The notes: generated from the sequence alone by a model not told the origin. 64,000 nt of DNA from Quercus robur (GCF_932294415.1 NC_065536.1:58095854-58159853), one strand, 5' to 3'; counted from the first letter of the stretch, positions 1 through 12,743 are shown. Made by a program: numbers and translations.

Positions 1-558
1 TTCAGAGAAGGGGTTAGCCCTGACAAGACTGGCAGGATGGTGGCTGCCTCCACATTCAATGCATCCCACCAAACCTCCTGATTGCATTTATGTGGAGAAG
101 ACACTTGAATAATGCTGCCTTAGCCGCCAAAACTCATAAGGGGTTTTGGAAGGTGTCTGATAGGACAAGCACTCGAGTGGTGGACTGGACAATCAACAAA
201 TGGAGGGCTAAGATTTCCTGAAGGAAGCTATATAATGTGAGAGACCCTTTAAAGGTCAGAGGACACAAAATCTGGGAGAAAATATTGTAGCATTAAGAAA
301 AGTAACTTTAATCAAAATTAAGAGAAATATATTCAAGAATTACTCTTCTCGGACATTGCCGAGGAAGAATTTCTGTGCATCACATTTGTCTATTTATTGC
401 TTATCCTTGCTCTCTTACCATCCTTAGCCCATCAAGGGCATCGTCTACTTTGTTGAAACTTAGCTTTTTAGCCCACTCTCTACAAATTTATTGTATTGGG
501 CTCTTTGGGCCTTAATCCATTCATCTTTTGGATTTAAGAGCTAAAGCCTGCCCCTACA
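1..558 (-). mobile_element. LTR copy, minus orientation, cut by window edge
   Basis: Read on the minus strand, this stretch begins TGTAGGGGCAGG at 558 and shares ordered blocks with the two full-length LTRs at 18024-18829 and 50190-50951. The shared blocks are the 'aatttgtagag' block following a GCCCAA-type block near the start, a gcat(t)caatg-type block followed by a (T/C)GGAGG purine block, and CCGAGG motifs. It has no long open frame. It is a fossil LTR of the recurring family in this window; its far end lies outside the window. Family membership is inferred from shared blocks, not from an alignment. Confidence 0.55.
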
Positions 559-2572
559 AAAACCATAGTAATTTTAGGATAAAGATAGTTGAAGTTTTTT
601 TTTTTTTTTTTAATAAGAATGAGATAATTGAAGTATTTGAATTCAAATAGATAACAAATATAGATAGTAATCAAACATTTGAATACAAATGGGTGGTAAG
701 AATAACAGTTTAATTATTTATTTTTTCCTTTTTATACATGAGATAATACTACTGTTTTAACCTTTTTTGCTTTTTTGTATGAGGATATTTTAGTACACCA
801 ACAATTGAAGACAAAACACGGGAATCCTCTTATTAATAGTATAAATAGATAAGTAAATCAATAATATAATTTTAACAATAATTTTGTTATTCATTGTTAG
901 CATAGATTTGTGAAAGAATAATATTTTTTAAGTAAATCAAGTATCTCATGAACAAAATCGACAATGTTCAAAATGAGAATGAAATAAGCTTGAATAGTTG
1001 TAAGTATGATTTAGTTTTGTAATCAGTTCAAATTCTACTTATGATCAAAATAAAATTAAATGAATAATCTTAAACTTACTACAGATTTTACTATAGCATT
1101 AAATCCATAAAAAGGCTTCCACTTTTTTTTTTTTAATAAGTAAACATAAACAAAAAGACTCCCATGTTTGTTGAGGTTCTCTTTCTCTCTCCTTTACTAT
1201 CGCCAAAAAGTACAAAACTAGTTTAGGAAGGGTATTTGAATAAGAGTGTTTAAGCTACTGTTTTCAATTTAGGGTGTTTAAATACTTTATTTTGAAGACA
1301 CATCTAAACCAGTTTTTAGTTTTTGAGTTACAATATTGGGTGGTATTATTGTAAATATATTGAAAATTATGGGACCCACAAGTTTGGCATCTGACTACAC
1401 GAACTGTGAATTTTCTCTCTCTCATTCACAGCCTTCTCTTCAATCCTCTCTCTAATTACCTCACCTCATCTCTCTCTCTCTCTTCACCTCCATTGTTTTT
1501 ACTCTTTCACCTCATCTCTCTCTCTCTCTCTCTCTTCACCTCCATTGTTTTTGCTCTTTCTCTCATATCAAATGAACCAACACCATTATTGCTAACAACA
1601 ACAAAAGAAAGCCAAATCCAAAAACTTACATCTACTTTTTTTTTTTTTTAATCATCAACAACACAAAAATTTATTGAAGATAGATAGAAATAGAAGAGTC
1701 AATTCTCCAAGATCATCTTATCAAAAGAAAAGAAAAAAACGTTTAGATCAGAAGTTCAAATCTAAAAATAACAACATCAAAATGACCTGGGATGTGGGTA
1801 CTCAGTTTTGGTTGAATGATTTTGGTGTAATTTTATAACTTTTGCAAATGTAGGCCTTTGAAGCAAAGTGGGAGATGGGAAAAAGAGGAAGAAGAAGAAG
1901 AGGAAAAAGAAGGTATATCATATATGGCTTGGCTGTGTGGTTATGGGAATGGGTGGGAACATGGGAATCTCTCTCTCATTCTCACCAAAGAAATTAAAAG
2001 CACTGTATTGTCAGAAAAAAGTTGATAAATTTACCCACTTAGAAAAAACATGTACAAATATAAAACACAAAATTTTTTCTTTACGTTTGAAAATATGTTA
2101 TTAGAAACATAGTACTAACATTATGAGTATTTTAAATACATATTTTTACAATACTTTTTAAATTACATTTTTCACATTATTTTGAACAATAATACTTGAA
2201 TATCATTACCAAACAAGTCCATAGGGTGTATTATTAAAGTGGTGATGCCAAACAATACATCATAACATATGTAAATTTTTCATTCTCTTATGCTCACTCT
2301 CTTTTCTTTCTCTTGCCCTCTATTTTACTAAACATGTTAATATAGACTTTTTGAACCAAAATGGACTTTGCTACAATTTGTTCTTAGTGCCTCATCTGAT
2401 TGTTAAAGCTGTTTGGCTAGTTGCTAAATTGGCATGTCAAATGCCTTTGAACTGTTGCTGGTTTAATCTAGCTATTTTGTAAACGATTGTATGCTTTTCT
2501 CCCTATTTTGGTATTAAAAAAAAAAATGTTAATATAGTCTTAAGCATTTGGTAAAGTGAATTGCCATTCAAC
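559..2572. other. Intergenic, no gene seen
   Basis: AT-rich spacer. It holds a pyrimidine-rich imperfect tandem repeat at about 1461-1562 (a roughly 50-bp unit with CT runs, twice) and a purine block near 1875-1912. The two short open frames here (1406-1651 and 1868-2104) arise from these low-complexity tracts and have no recognisable domain. Confidence 0.6.
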
Positions 2573-3632
2573 TAAGAGTCATCAAATAGCCCATGACCCA
2601 TGGGTTGGCCTAGTAGCCCGCTAGCCCACCAGGCTAATGGGCAGCCTAGCCCGGTAATATTGAAGCCCGTGGGCAACCCAGTAGCCCAATGGGACAGGTT
2701 ATGGGTTGGTTTCTTTACCCATGGGCGCTCGGTGGGCCGACCCATTAGCCCAGCCCAGTAGCCTGACCCGTTAGCCTGACTCATTGCCCAAAATTTATAA
2801 CAAAATAATTTGGGGGTTGGGTGGGTGAGGGATTGAACTTTAGACATTATAAAAACTTTAAGATCACACACCTAACCACCAAATACTTGGAATGATTGTG
2901 ATACAATATGCATGATAAATATATATTTTGGTCTTAGTCTAGTAGTTTTGATTTTTAAAACAAAGTTACTAAGATGACTGTTGCCCTACCTCTGTGCCTC
3001 TGGAAAGAAAGTCATTCTTTCCTTTGATAAATTCCAATTCTTTCCTTACAAGTTACAATTATAGAAGAAATTCCTTAAAAAAAAAAAAAAAAAGCTTACC
3101 GTTGGTTGGAAGAAATTCTTTCCTTAATGAGTTGATATTTGATTCTTCATATATTTCCTTTAAGAATTGATATTTTATTCTTCAAATATTTCCTTTAAGA
3201 GTTGATATTTAATTCAATGTACTTATTTATTCTTATCAATAAAAGTTAATTAATCTTATTTTAGTACCTTTTTTTAAGAGGTATGTCTTAGTATTTTTTT
3301 TAATAGAATCTTTTTAGTAGATTTAATTGTTCAATTTGATAGTTTGTAATAATATATAATTATAATTTTTTTGGTTAAATTTTTTATAACCCCGTTGAAG
3401 ACCTGTTAAAAATGCCCATGGGTAGCCCATTAAACCCACCTCGCTAGCCCAACCCGCTAAAACCCAAATGGGCATTGCCCATGGGTAGGGCCATGGACTA
3501 GGGTTTTTCCATCTAGCCCGGCCCGACCCAGCCTATTGACTAGTCAACAACTCGTTAAGCCCAGCCCATTAGACCCATGTGCCAAGTAAAAACGGGTCGG
3601 GCCGGCCCGGCCCGGCCCATTGACGAGGCCTA
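2573..3632. mobile_element. Non-autonomous hAT-like DNA transposon, 8-bp TSD
   Basis: The 1060-bp element is bounded by a perfect 8-bp direct repeat CATTCAAC (2565-2572 and 3633-3640). Its ends are loosely inverted (TAAGAGTCATCAA at the left; TAGGCCTCGTCAA when the right end is read in reverse). The subterminal regions (2590-2780 and 3400-3630) are dense in GGCCC/GCCCA/GGGTT repeats, and the interior is plain AT-rich DNA. No transposase frame is present. An 8-bp TSD with clustered short subterminal motifs is typical of hAT elements. The 99-residue minus frame inside is low-complexity repeat translation. Confidence 0.82.
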
Positions 3633-3640
3633 CATTCAAC

Positions 3641-3979
3641 CCATGACTTTAACTTTTCAAAATTATCCAATTTGCTTTCAATGAACAAAAATCACTTAAT
3701 ACTGTTTGAAAATTCTCATGCTCCTTGTTTTATCTCTTGTTGCTATTTATATACCATTAGCTATTCAAAAATTTCCTCATGCATATAATTGCCATGATAC
3801 AATTATTGTGAGACTTGCAAAGTCAATACAAGCTGTTAAAAGAAAATAGAGGCCTTATTAAGAGGGTCAAAAATATTTTAAATGATGTGAAACTCATTTG
3901 TACCTAGGAAGCGACTTTGATATTTTTGAAAAATTTTGTAGTACATGATACTAACCCAAACCTTGTGGTTCATGTATAA

Positions 3980-4014
<35 letters not shown>

Positions 4015-4447
4015 TATAGGTTCATGTATTACCTCATTTGTACTTAGGGAAAATAAATTTGATATTTTTGAAAAAGTTAGTATATGATATTAGGGGAAAA
4101 TGGACATTTACCCTTAATTTACAAACTATGCAGCAAAATACTTTTATTTTGAAACTATTTAACAAAATGCTCCTATTTTTGAAACTTAATTTTAACAAAA
4201 TTGAGTTACAGGTGGAGCTAATGTCGAGTTCTATGAATATTTTGTCACTCAAATTTTCAAAAAATAATACATAAAACTCAATTTTGAAGATATCGAGTTA
4301 TACACATAACTCGATTTTGTTAAAATTAAGTTTTAAAAATAAAGATATTTTACTAAATAATTTCAAAACAGAAGCATTTTGCTACATAATTTGTAAATTA
4401 TGGATAAATAATCATATTAACCCAAATCTCGCGTGGTTCATGTATTA

Positions 4448-4506
<59 letters not shown>

Positions 4507-4684
4507 GAAAAGGTTCATGTATTACCTCATTTGTACTTGGAAGCAAATTTGATAAATCCAAACCTCGTGTGGCTCATGTATTTACCCAAAAAAAAAAAAA
4601 AAAAAACCATTGAGGCAGGAGGCTTTTTCCTTTAAACACCGTGTATGAACAGTAGCACAAAGGGAGAGAGAGAGAGAGAGAGAG
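3641..4684. other. Upstream region of the first transporter gene; repeats
   Basis: About 1 kb of 5' flank. It holds a repeated phrase (ttcatgtatta/taaccc followed by a T tract) near 3970, 4018, 4436 and 4512, very long T tracts (about 3987-4010 and 4451-4502), and a GA dinucleotide run ending directly at the start codon (about 4662-4684). The imperfect inverted repeat at 4085-4425 is listed separately. No TATA box stands out. Confidence 0.55.
4085..4425. repeat. Imperfect long inverted repeat (foldback element)
   Basis: The arms at about 4090-4215 and 4297-4422 are inverted copies. The minus-strand translation of the left arm and the plus-strand translation of the right arm share a run reading NSILLKLSFKN, followed by further matches (SILLNSFK versus DILLNNFK; CKLRVN versus CKLWIN). 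It is non-coding, so the matching peptides only reveal the inverted duplication. It looks like a foldback or MITE-like element about 260 bp upstream of a start codon. Confidence 0.7.
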
Positions 4685-7600
4685 ATGAAGGGCTTGGGAG
4701 TAACAACAGCCATGGTGGCAGTCCAGTTCCTTGAGGTGGGCTTCAACACTATGCTAAAAGCAGCCATGAGTAAAGGGATGAGTAACTTTGTTTTTGTGGT
4801 TTACTCAAATGGCCTTGCCATCTTCGTTCTTCTTCTAGCTTCCTTCATCTTTTACAGGTTTTCATATTCATCTGCTCCAACTGTTCAATTCAACAACTAC
4901 CTTGCCATACTTTCTACATAAACATCTTTTTTCTCATCACTTTGGTTAATTTGCAGAAAAAGAAGTCTTCCTCCACTGACAGTTTCATTAGTCTGTAGAA
5001 TCTTTCTTCTTGGCCTGCTAAGGTTCTTTTCTTGTTTTATTTAGATTATAGTGATAAGATATAAATGGGTTTCCATTTTTGTTTTTGGTACTATAAATGG
5101 GTTTCTAAAATGTGTACAAGCTTACACTTATCTATAATCAATCATGATTTTTGGTGGGTTTTATAGTTGCTGTGTGCAGAGCTTCATGTTTACTGGTATA
5201 AGGTACAGCTCTCCAACTTTGGCCTCAGCAATGGTTGACCTGACTCCAGCTTTTACTTTCATACTTGCCCTCATCTCCAGGTGGGTCTCCTCTCTGTTCA
5301 AAGTGCTCAATGACTAAAAGCCTCGCTCACCAGTGGCATTTACCATTTAGAATATGCCACCTGAATTTGGGCTGGTTCATTTCTGTTATTAACCCAAAAA
5401 ATGGGGATACTTTTGTTTTTAGCATTAATAGACTTAGATACTTCCCCACAATTTCATATCTCATGTGTGATGGTGAATATTACTGGATTTTGCCTGGTAT
5501 TTTTCACCTCCAAAAAATTTTGGAGGACCAACAAAAAATCTTATGTCCCAATAAAATTGTTCCACTTTATATTGTATCAATTATAGTATGTCATATGTCA
5601 AATTTAAAAAAAGAAAAAAAAGAAGAGACATGTCTCATACCGTGATTGGTGGATTATAGAACAATACACACATTGGAACAAAGATTTTTATTTGACAATG
5701 TTGATACCAAAGTCAAAACTATCCTTTGGATTTCCAATATGAATATTTAGGATTCTAAAATATACTATTCTAAAGTTAATTATTGGTGTTTACAATTAGT
5801 GTTGAGTTAGATGGTAAGTTTAAAAGGTTTTTTTTTTTTTTTTTTTTTTTCTTTATTGATAAAAATAAAAATAAGGCAGTGTAGTAATTTTCATATAACA
5901 GCGGTAATCCCACACATTAGTAAAGAAGAGAAGAAGTCATATAGTAGGAAATTAGGAATGGTAATCTCAATAGTTTTTGATACTATGTGAGAGTTGAAAG
6001 ATAAAATTTTGTGCTGTTGTAACTTGTAAGTTAATGTAAAAATATTACTGGATGTCCTGGGTAGTGCGTGTGAAGTTTGAAAGTTAGAGTTGAAATTTGT
6101 CATCCATATTATTGATGGTGATTTTGTTTGTACCTAATTAATTTGGCCCCCAGGCATTAAACTTTGTCATGTGGTGCTTGCTATTGTTAATCTCGCTTCC
6201 ACTTTGTTTAATACACCTGCACTGTTGGCCGGAAAAGAGAGAATAATTTTGAACTTGGAGCCTTTGTGTTAAAGACTTAAAGTCTAAATTAAATTATGAT
6301 AGGAGTATGTCAAGTGTGAAAAGTTTTAATAGAGGAAGTCATATTCAAAGTCTAGATCAAGATAGGATATCAATGACATGAAATCATCAATCATTCAAAC
6401 ATTTGAAGGAGTTTAAAACTAATTATGGTAGTTAGAATTCTGTGGATGCAGTGATTGTTGTAGCATGTGGAGAGGATAATGATGACGGTGACACTTTTTA
6501 TGGTTACTAAATGTTTGGTTTTGATTGAAACTTCATGGATTTGGATTTACCCCCTCATTTCACATATGTTGATATAGAGATTAGTTTGATATTTACAGGA
6601 CTTATGTTGAAGGTTCTGTTACAGTATATAATGATGTGCAATGTAGAGGTATGACTTATGAGAATAGCTACAATAAAAATTAAGGTGTTTGATGAGTACT
6701 AGTCAAGACACCTGCTTATGAAGTAGAGATTTGTTAAGTCCTCCCTATGAGGCATAACAGTTCCTGCATAAGATTGAAATCCCAGATTGGTGTAAGAAGA
6801 AAATTAAAAAGATAAATCCATATTAATAAAAGGTGATAGTATAGTTTTTTATTGCGTCAGAATTGAAGACAGTTTAATCATGCGTTTATGCTAGTTGTTC
6901 TTAAGTTTGAGAGTTAAATTTGAAAATTTGTAATTTATATTATTGATAATGGATTTGTTGCAGACAAGGGCAATTTAGTTGAATCAAGTTAAACTTTGTG
7001 TTTTTGCGGTTCTTACTGTTGTTCAGTTTTGGGTGTTTTCCACAATCTTTAGTATTGAGAATTGAAATATAGAAAACATCACTGATATGTAGGCACAGGT
7101 GAACTAACTTTAACATGGAGATCAAAAGGCTGATATGGAGAATAACCTCTGTACACTAAGATATATTACCATAGATGATGAACTAAAACGTTAAAACTCT
7201 TTCAAAAGATGTGAATAATAAAACTTGAATGAAATGGTGGTTGTAGGATGGAAAAGCTGGACTTGAGAACCCAAAGCAGTCTTGCTAAGTGTATTGGCAC
7301 CATGGTATCCATTATAGGTGCATTAATTGTGACTTTGTACAAAGGCCTGCCTATCATAAATGCTTTATCATCCAAGGGTCAACCCAGTGAGGTTCTTCTG
7401 TCACTGCAATCAAATTGGGTCCTTGGAGGCTTTCTCCTTGCCATTGGTAGCTTATGTCTTTCAATATTGTTTATTGTCCAGGTAAAACTGGTTTAAACAT
7501 TCTAGTCCCCTCTTACTGTACATGTTGCAGACATTATATCTCAGAAAATTGACTCGAATTTTTTTTCCCCTTTTTTTCAAATGTACATATCTAGACCTGG

Positions 7601-8307
7601 ATTATTAGAGAGTATCCTGCAGAGTTGATTGTAACACTTATTGCTAGCTTTTTTGCGACCTTCCAATCTGCCTTGGTGGCTCTAGTTGCAGAGAAAGACC
7701 CAAAAGTTTGGAGATTAAGGTCTAATATGGAGTTGATAGCTATAGGCTATTCGGTAAGCATGATGAAGGCGACATGCTTTACTTTAGGCTTGTCATTCTA
7801 TCACGTAGATCCCAAAATTTTGGGACTCAGACTTGGTAGTTGTTGTATCTTGTCACTCATTATAGCTTACCCTTTGGTTTTCCAATAACTTGTTTGTAGG
7901 CCGTTTTCCTGGTAGCTGCACGAAATGTTGTTGCTACATGGGCATGTCGCAAGAAGGGTCCTGTCTTTGTTGCATTATTTAGTCCTCTAGGGATGGTCAT
8001 TGCACTTGTAATGGGTGTTACTTTTCTTGGGGATACTCTCTATCTTGGAAGGTATAATTCTTATATCTCAATATAGTAATTCTGTGAAGCTATGCTACTG
8101 TCCTGGAATATTAAGGACTATTATGATTATGATTCAATTTTATTGCTGTGCAGTTTGATAGGAGCAACTGTAATAGCTCTTGGGTTTTATGCTGTGATAT
8201 GGGGGCAAGCACAGGAAGAGAAGACCATTGAAAACAGAGGAATTTGTAGCTTTGAGTCATCTTCTGCTAAAGTTCCTCTTTTGGAAAACAAAGGCTTGGA
8301 TATCTAG
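4685..8307 (+). CDS. WAT1-related (UMAMIT/EamA) transporter, gene 1 of array
   Basis: Seven exons by GT-AG junctions: 4685-4857, 4957-5022, 5167-5280, 7247-7481, 7595-7753, 7900-8051, 8154-8307; they sum to 1053 nt (350 aa plus stop). The product is a multi-pass protein of the drug/metabolite transporter superfamily with two EamA halves (about residues 10-140 and 180-310). Landmarks are KAAMSKGMS in helix 1-2, YSSPTLASA and [10 protein letters not shown] in the first half, a GT(M/I)VSI block followed by TLYKGLP, a YPAEL block opening exon 5, KKGPVFVA and LGDTLYLG in exon 6, and a VIWGQAQEE segment leading to the soluble tail. UMAMITs export amino acids and WAT1 moves auxin across membranes; substrate and membrane here are unknown. 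The best family match from memory is the At3g28050/At5g40240 group. Intron 3 (1966 nt) is the longest. The start follows a GA-rich leader and matches the paralogues. Confidence 0.9.
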
Positions 8308-9111
8308 GACACTTGCACAATAAATTAAAAACCAGCTATAGATTTGGTTTGATGTTTTTTCACTGAACTTGAAGTGTGGTGAAAGATACAATCAACAACC
8401 ATGTGTATATATTTATCTATAATGGAAAGTTTAAAACGAAATTTGATGAATTTCTTAAAATATCAAGAGCTTTGATATAGTCTTTTTGAGACGCCTAAAA
8501 TATCAAGAGCTTTGATATAGTCTTTTCAAGATCTAAGTGTACCAGAACTAGGTAATCCATAGGAAAATTAAAGAGTAAAAATTATTGGTTAATATGTCAC
8601 AAATAAGCAACATTAATCAAATATATCAACCTTATCTTACCAAATTTGAGTTCAAGAAAGTATTCAATTTCTTATTTGATTGGTGCCTTCAAGTCTGGTA
8701 GATGAAGTGTCTTGTTCCCATTAAAGCCCAGAATGAGAAATGATTTCAATAAGACCAAGAAGTTTTCTATGGAAGTGGGGCACACTACAATTGTGACATT
8801 GAAAAAACAAAGATATTTATTACTTTTGGATGTTATTTATTAATGCAACATAAGCCGGAGGGTTTTCCTTCACACGTCACCCACACAAAAGAAAAATCAA
8901 GGAAAAATACAGAAGCACATCCCACAGAATATCATAGTTTTTCTCCAAATGTCTTGTGATGGTGGAACAGTGGCCCCTGTTAGTTAGCAAATATTATAAA
9001 TATTGAATGATTGCTGGGTGCTCTTTCCCTATCACCACACATTATCCCAACCCTCCTATTGAGTGTTTGTAAGTGTTATTGTTCATTACAAAAACACACA
9101 GAAAAGAGAGA
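8308..9111. other. Intergenic, short tandem duplication, no gene seen
   Basis: Spacer between the first two transporter genes. It carries an imperfect two-copy 40-bp tandem repeat at about 8456-8527 (the phrase tatcaagagctttgatatag appears at 8461 and 8501). Nothing else is recognisable. Confidence 0.6.
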
Positions 9112-12100
9112 ATGTGGAGTTTAGGTGTGACAGCAATAATGGTGGCAGTAGAGTTCTTTGAGGTGGGCTTAACAACATTAAGCAAAGCAGCCATGAGAAA
9201 AGGGATGAGTAACTTTGTTTTCATTGTGTACTCTAACGCCCTCGCTATCTTGTTCCTTCTTTCATCATCTCTCATCTTTTACAGGTTCACTTATACATAT
9301 ATAGTTAATCATCTTTTTTGTACTAATTCATCAATTCTAACAATTACCAAGGCTTTTTTGAGAACCTGAATCCTCTAGTTACTCCATTTGATTTACAGAA
9401 AAAGAACTTGTCCTCGACTTACATTCTCCATCTTTTGTAGAATGTTCCTCCTTGGTGTGCTCAGGTATACTCGTTTAATATGCTGATGCTAGTGATATAC
9501 TGATATGATAGGTACATATATGCATGTGTGCCTATGTGCGCATTCATGTGACTTTGAAACGGGGTTTTTTTTTTAGTTGCTGTGTGCAGTCGTTTATGTA
9601 TTTTGGGATAGGGTACAGCTCTCCCACTTTAGCCTCAGCCATGACTGATCTAACTCCAGCATTTACTTTCATTCTTGCCATCTTATCCCGGTTAGTCTCC
9701 TATATTTTTTATATATTAGAAAAATTATTAGATGTTCAAGAGTATTCACACCAATAAATGTAAGTAATTTAATATAAAAATATAACATAAGCTTATAAAT
9801 TAATATGAGAAAGTTCATTCTAGTCTTAGCTGTTTTGAATTTATTGGTGTGAACTGTGAAGTACCATGTTATCTATATTCCATGAGTATCTAATATTTAC
9901 TCTTGTTTTTGGTGCGAAAATACTTGTAGGTTAGTTGTTAAGATTCACTTGTCTAGGTACAACTATAATTTTGTCAACTTTTAGATTATAAACAAGCCAA
10001 CTTTAAGCAAAAAGCTTATCCAAACTGACACAGCAACCAAACTTAAAGCTTTGTAGTTGCTATATACCAAACTATGCACAGATATCCTAATTAACTATAA
10101 AATGCTTCAAATATAAGATATAATATTGAAATTCTCAATTTTCTTTTGCAAACTTATTTAAGAATTGAATCAAATGTGATTTTAGAATGGAAAAGCTAGA
10201 CTTTAGACTCAGAAGCAGCCAGGCCAAGTCTATTGGTACCATGGTCTCAATTGCAGGGGCATTAATGGTGACATTGTACAAAGGACCGCCAATCACATTT
10301 GCTGCATCACCGCATAATTTACATCATGAGCTTCATGCATCAGTGCAATCTGACTGGCTCATTGGAGGCCTTCTCCTAGTAGCTGCATGCTTTTGTTTTG
10401 CACTTTTGTTAATTGTTCAGGTAAAATCCTTGCAGCCATTATGTGTCATTAAAAATAAACAAAAACCCTGAAAATTGAAACTTATTTTGTTTTTTCATAT
10501 ACAAAGACCTGGATCATGAAGGACTACCCCGCAGTGCTGATGCAAACACTCATTTGTTGCATTATTGTGACCATCCAAATTGCCTCTGTCTCTTTGGTTG
10601 CGGAGAAAGACCCGAATGCTTGGCGACTAAGGCCTGATATTGAGTTGATAGCTATAGGGTACTCGGTAAGAGCATAGAGAAGTCCCAAACTTTGCTCTAG
10701 GACTAAAGTTTTGCTCTTTCTTTCCACTTCATTTCCAAGATTTAATGACCTTGCTTGTTCCTCTATCTCTAGGCACTCTTTGGGATAGCAATTCGAAGTG
10801 TTGTTCACACATGGGCATGTAACAAGAAGGGGCCTGTTTATGTCTCATTGTTTAAGCCCCTTGGAATTGTCATTGCACTTGTCATGGGGGTTGCTTTTCT
10901 CGGGGATACTCTTTACCTTGGAAGGTATTATACTCAAATCTGTTTGTCAATTCTTAGATGGGTATGTTTAGAATTGTCCTTTCGTCAAGGACTTAACTTT
11001 TAGGCGTTTGGATCAATGATCGGGAAATCCTTAAAAGCAAAATACACAAGCCCTATAAACTTGTATTACCGGTCACAAAAAGGGTGTCCTTAAAAGCAAA
11101 ATACGAAAGTCCTATAATCTAATGTATTACAATAATCACAAAAAGATAATTCTAAACTATCTATATCTATACTATTATTTAAGAGGCTTCTCTTGTTTGG
11201 ATTCCTCATTTTTTTGGTTCAAAAATGTCCCTACACTTCTATGTTTAAATAGAAATAAAACTAAAGAATAATCCGATAAAAATACAACTTTAACTCCCAT
11301 TAAAACATTGCCTAAAAAATATGGCCACTCTTCTATTGATTTTTAAATTGCTTTATCCACTTCTAAATTTTAAATGCATAACATTAATGAAAAAACATGT
11401 AAACTTTAAATTGGAATGAATGAATGAAAAATTTGCACGTGCGATGTGGCTAGTATTTATTATGTTGCTGAAGTGACACAAATTATATTTATTATCATGT
11501 CACTATATAAGTTTTTTATTAAAAAAAAAAATTGTTAGTAGTTTTAACAATAGTTAGTAATGTACTGAATAATATATGTACGGTACAAGATATTTATGTG
11601 TTTCATTCAACTCAAGATTTTTAAAAGTAAATTGCAAAAGTACGGGTAAAAAATTGAAATGAAAAAACTGAAAATAGAGAAAAAAACTTTCAAGATTATA
11701 ATAGAAACATGAAAACGTTGATGTTTAATATAAATAATAAAACAAAGAACTAAAATATTAATTTTGATAATTTAATTTTTATATATTATGATACATTTTA
11801 ACAAAATAAGCAGTATACTCTTAATAATAAAAAATTAAAGTTTAGTAAAGTTGAAGTATTTTTGTGCAAGTATAATATGGGAAACTTTTCTATGTTTAGT
11901 CATTGAAAATGTGTATTTTTAAGTATACCCAGTCCCACATTGGGCATATATTGAGTTAATTTGAATTTTATTAGCAAATTTGGCTAGAATTTTTCCTTGG
12001 TTCATTACACGTTACTATGGCTTTAACATCTTTTAAGAGAATAATTACATCATGATTCAATAACATGTAATCTTTGTTCTGCAGTGTGGTTGGAGCGGCT

Positions 12101-12238
12101 GTAATAGCTACTGGGTTTTATTCTGTGATTTGGGGTAAAGCCCAAGAAGAGAAGAGGGTGGAGGATACAGGAATTTCTGACCTTGGGTCATTCGCTTCTA
12201 AAGTCCCACTTCTTCAGAACAAAAGCATGAGAATTTAG
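9112..12238 (+). CDS. WAT1-related (UMAMIT/EamA) transporter, gene 2 of array
   Basis: Seven exons: 9112-9284, 9399-9464, 9577-9690, 10186-10420, 10507-10665, 10773-10924, 12085-12238; 1053 nt, 350 aa. Every exon has exactly the same length as in the gene at 4685-8307, marking a direct duplicate. The order of features is the usual one: a KAAMRKGMS helix pair, [10 protein letters not shown] and [10 protein letters not shown] in the first EamA half, MEKLD opening exon 4, TLYKGPP, a tryptophan-led exon 5 with VAEKDPNAW, then KKGPVYVS and LGDTLYLG in exon 6 and a WGKAQEEK tail. It is predicted to be a ten-helix membrane carrier for small organic solutes; the substrate cannot be told. Intron 6 is 1160 nt, enlarged by a Helitron and a small tandem duplication. 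All junctions are GT-AG and there is no stop in the joined frame. Confidence 0.9.
11027..11148. repeat. Two-copy tandem duplication in intron 6 of gene 2
   Basis: The phrase tccttaaaagcaaaatac occurs at about 11028 and 11088, followed in each copy by related text (cctataa...gtatta...tcacaaaaag). The period is about 60 bp and the copies have diverged. Intronic, no coding effect. Confidence 0.65.
11160..11453 (+). mobile_element. Short Helitron-like element in intron 6 of gene 2
   Basis: It starts TCTATATCTATACTATTA and ends GTGGCTAG, with a short GC-rich imperfect hairpin (GCACGTGCGATGTG) just before the CTAG terminus. It sits between A (11159) and T (11454). A TC start, a 3' hairpin, a CTRR end, an A/T insertion site and absence of TIR or TSD are the diagnostic features of Helitrons. 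At 294 bp it is non-autonomous and has no open frame. The hairpin is degenerate, which lowers certainty. Confidence 0.65.
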
Positions 12239-12565
12239 AAGATATGCAACCAAAAAAAAGTGATTGGGAAAGTACTGTGAAGTCATTATTTGACAAGCCA
12301 TGTCAATTTTGAGATCAATTGTTTAAATTAAAGTGGAAGGAGGATATCATGCATGACTTCATAGCTTAAGATAAGATTGAATATGGACTCCCTCTAAAAT
12401 GAGATGCCAAATTGGTCTTGAAGATGATAAATCAATTCTGATGAAGGGACAAAAGTCTCTTGATTATATCTCTAGCTTTTCTTTTAAAAAATGCTAAGAG
12501 GTTCAAACACAATGACAAAGAAAGAAATAAAATTTATATAAAATTTGTTTGTGTATACATATTCA
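12239..12565. other. Intergenic, no gene seen
   Basis: The 3' flank of the second transporter gene. AT-rich; nothing recognisable before the SINE. Confidence 0.6.
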
Positions 12566-12577
12566 ATCTATATCAAT

Positions 12578-12743
12578 TTAGTGGGATCCAGTTATCTTAA
12601 CTGATAAAATTTCTAATGGTTGAATAAAAGATTTGAGATTCAATTCCCATTACACAAAAAACCGATTGGTATCTTGGTCTGATGATAAAGAGTACAATCA
12701 TTAGAAGCGAATGTCATAAGTTGAAATTCTATTAAAAAAAAAT
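12578..12743 (+). mobile_element. tRNA-derived SINE with 12-bp TSD
   Basis: The 166-bp element is flanked by a perfect 12-bp direct repeat ATCTATATCAAT (12566-12577 and 12744-12755). It has an A-box-like stretch (ttaactgataaaat), a B-box-like stretch (gagattcaattccc), a conserved body phrase ttggtctgatgataaagag, and an A-rich 3' end. Variable-length TSDs plus an internal pol III promoter and A tail define a SINE. A diverged relative lies at about 32025-32185. Confidence 0.8.

Noticed and set aside
4034-4613. Two similar frames on opposite strands, thought to be duplicated genes
   Set aside because: They resemble each other only because the DNA is an inverted repeat; composition is low-complexity.
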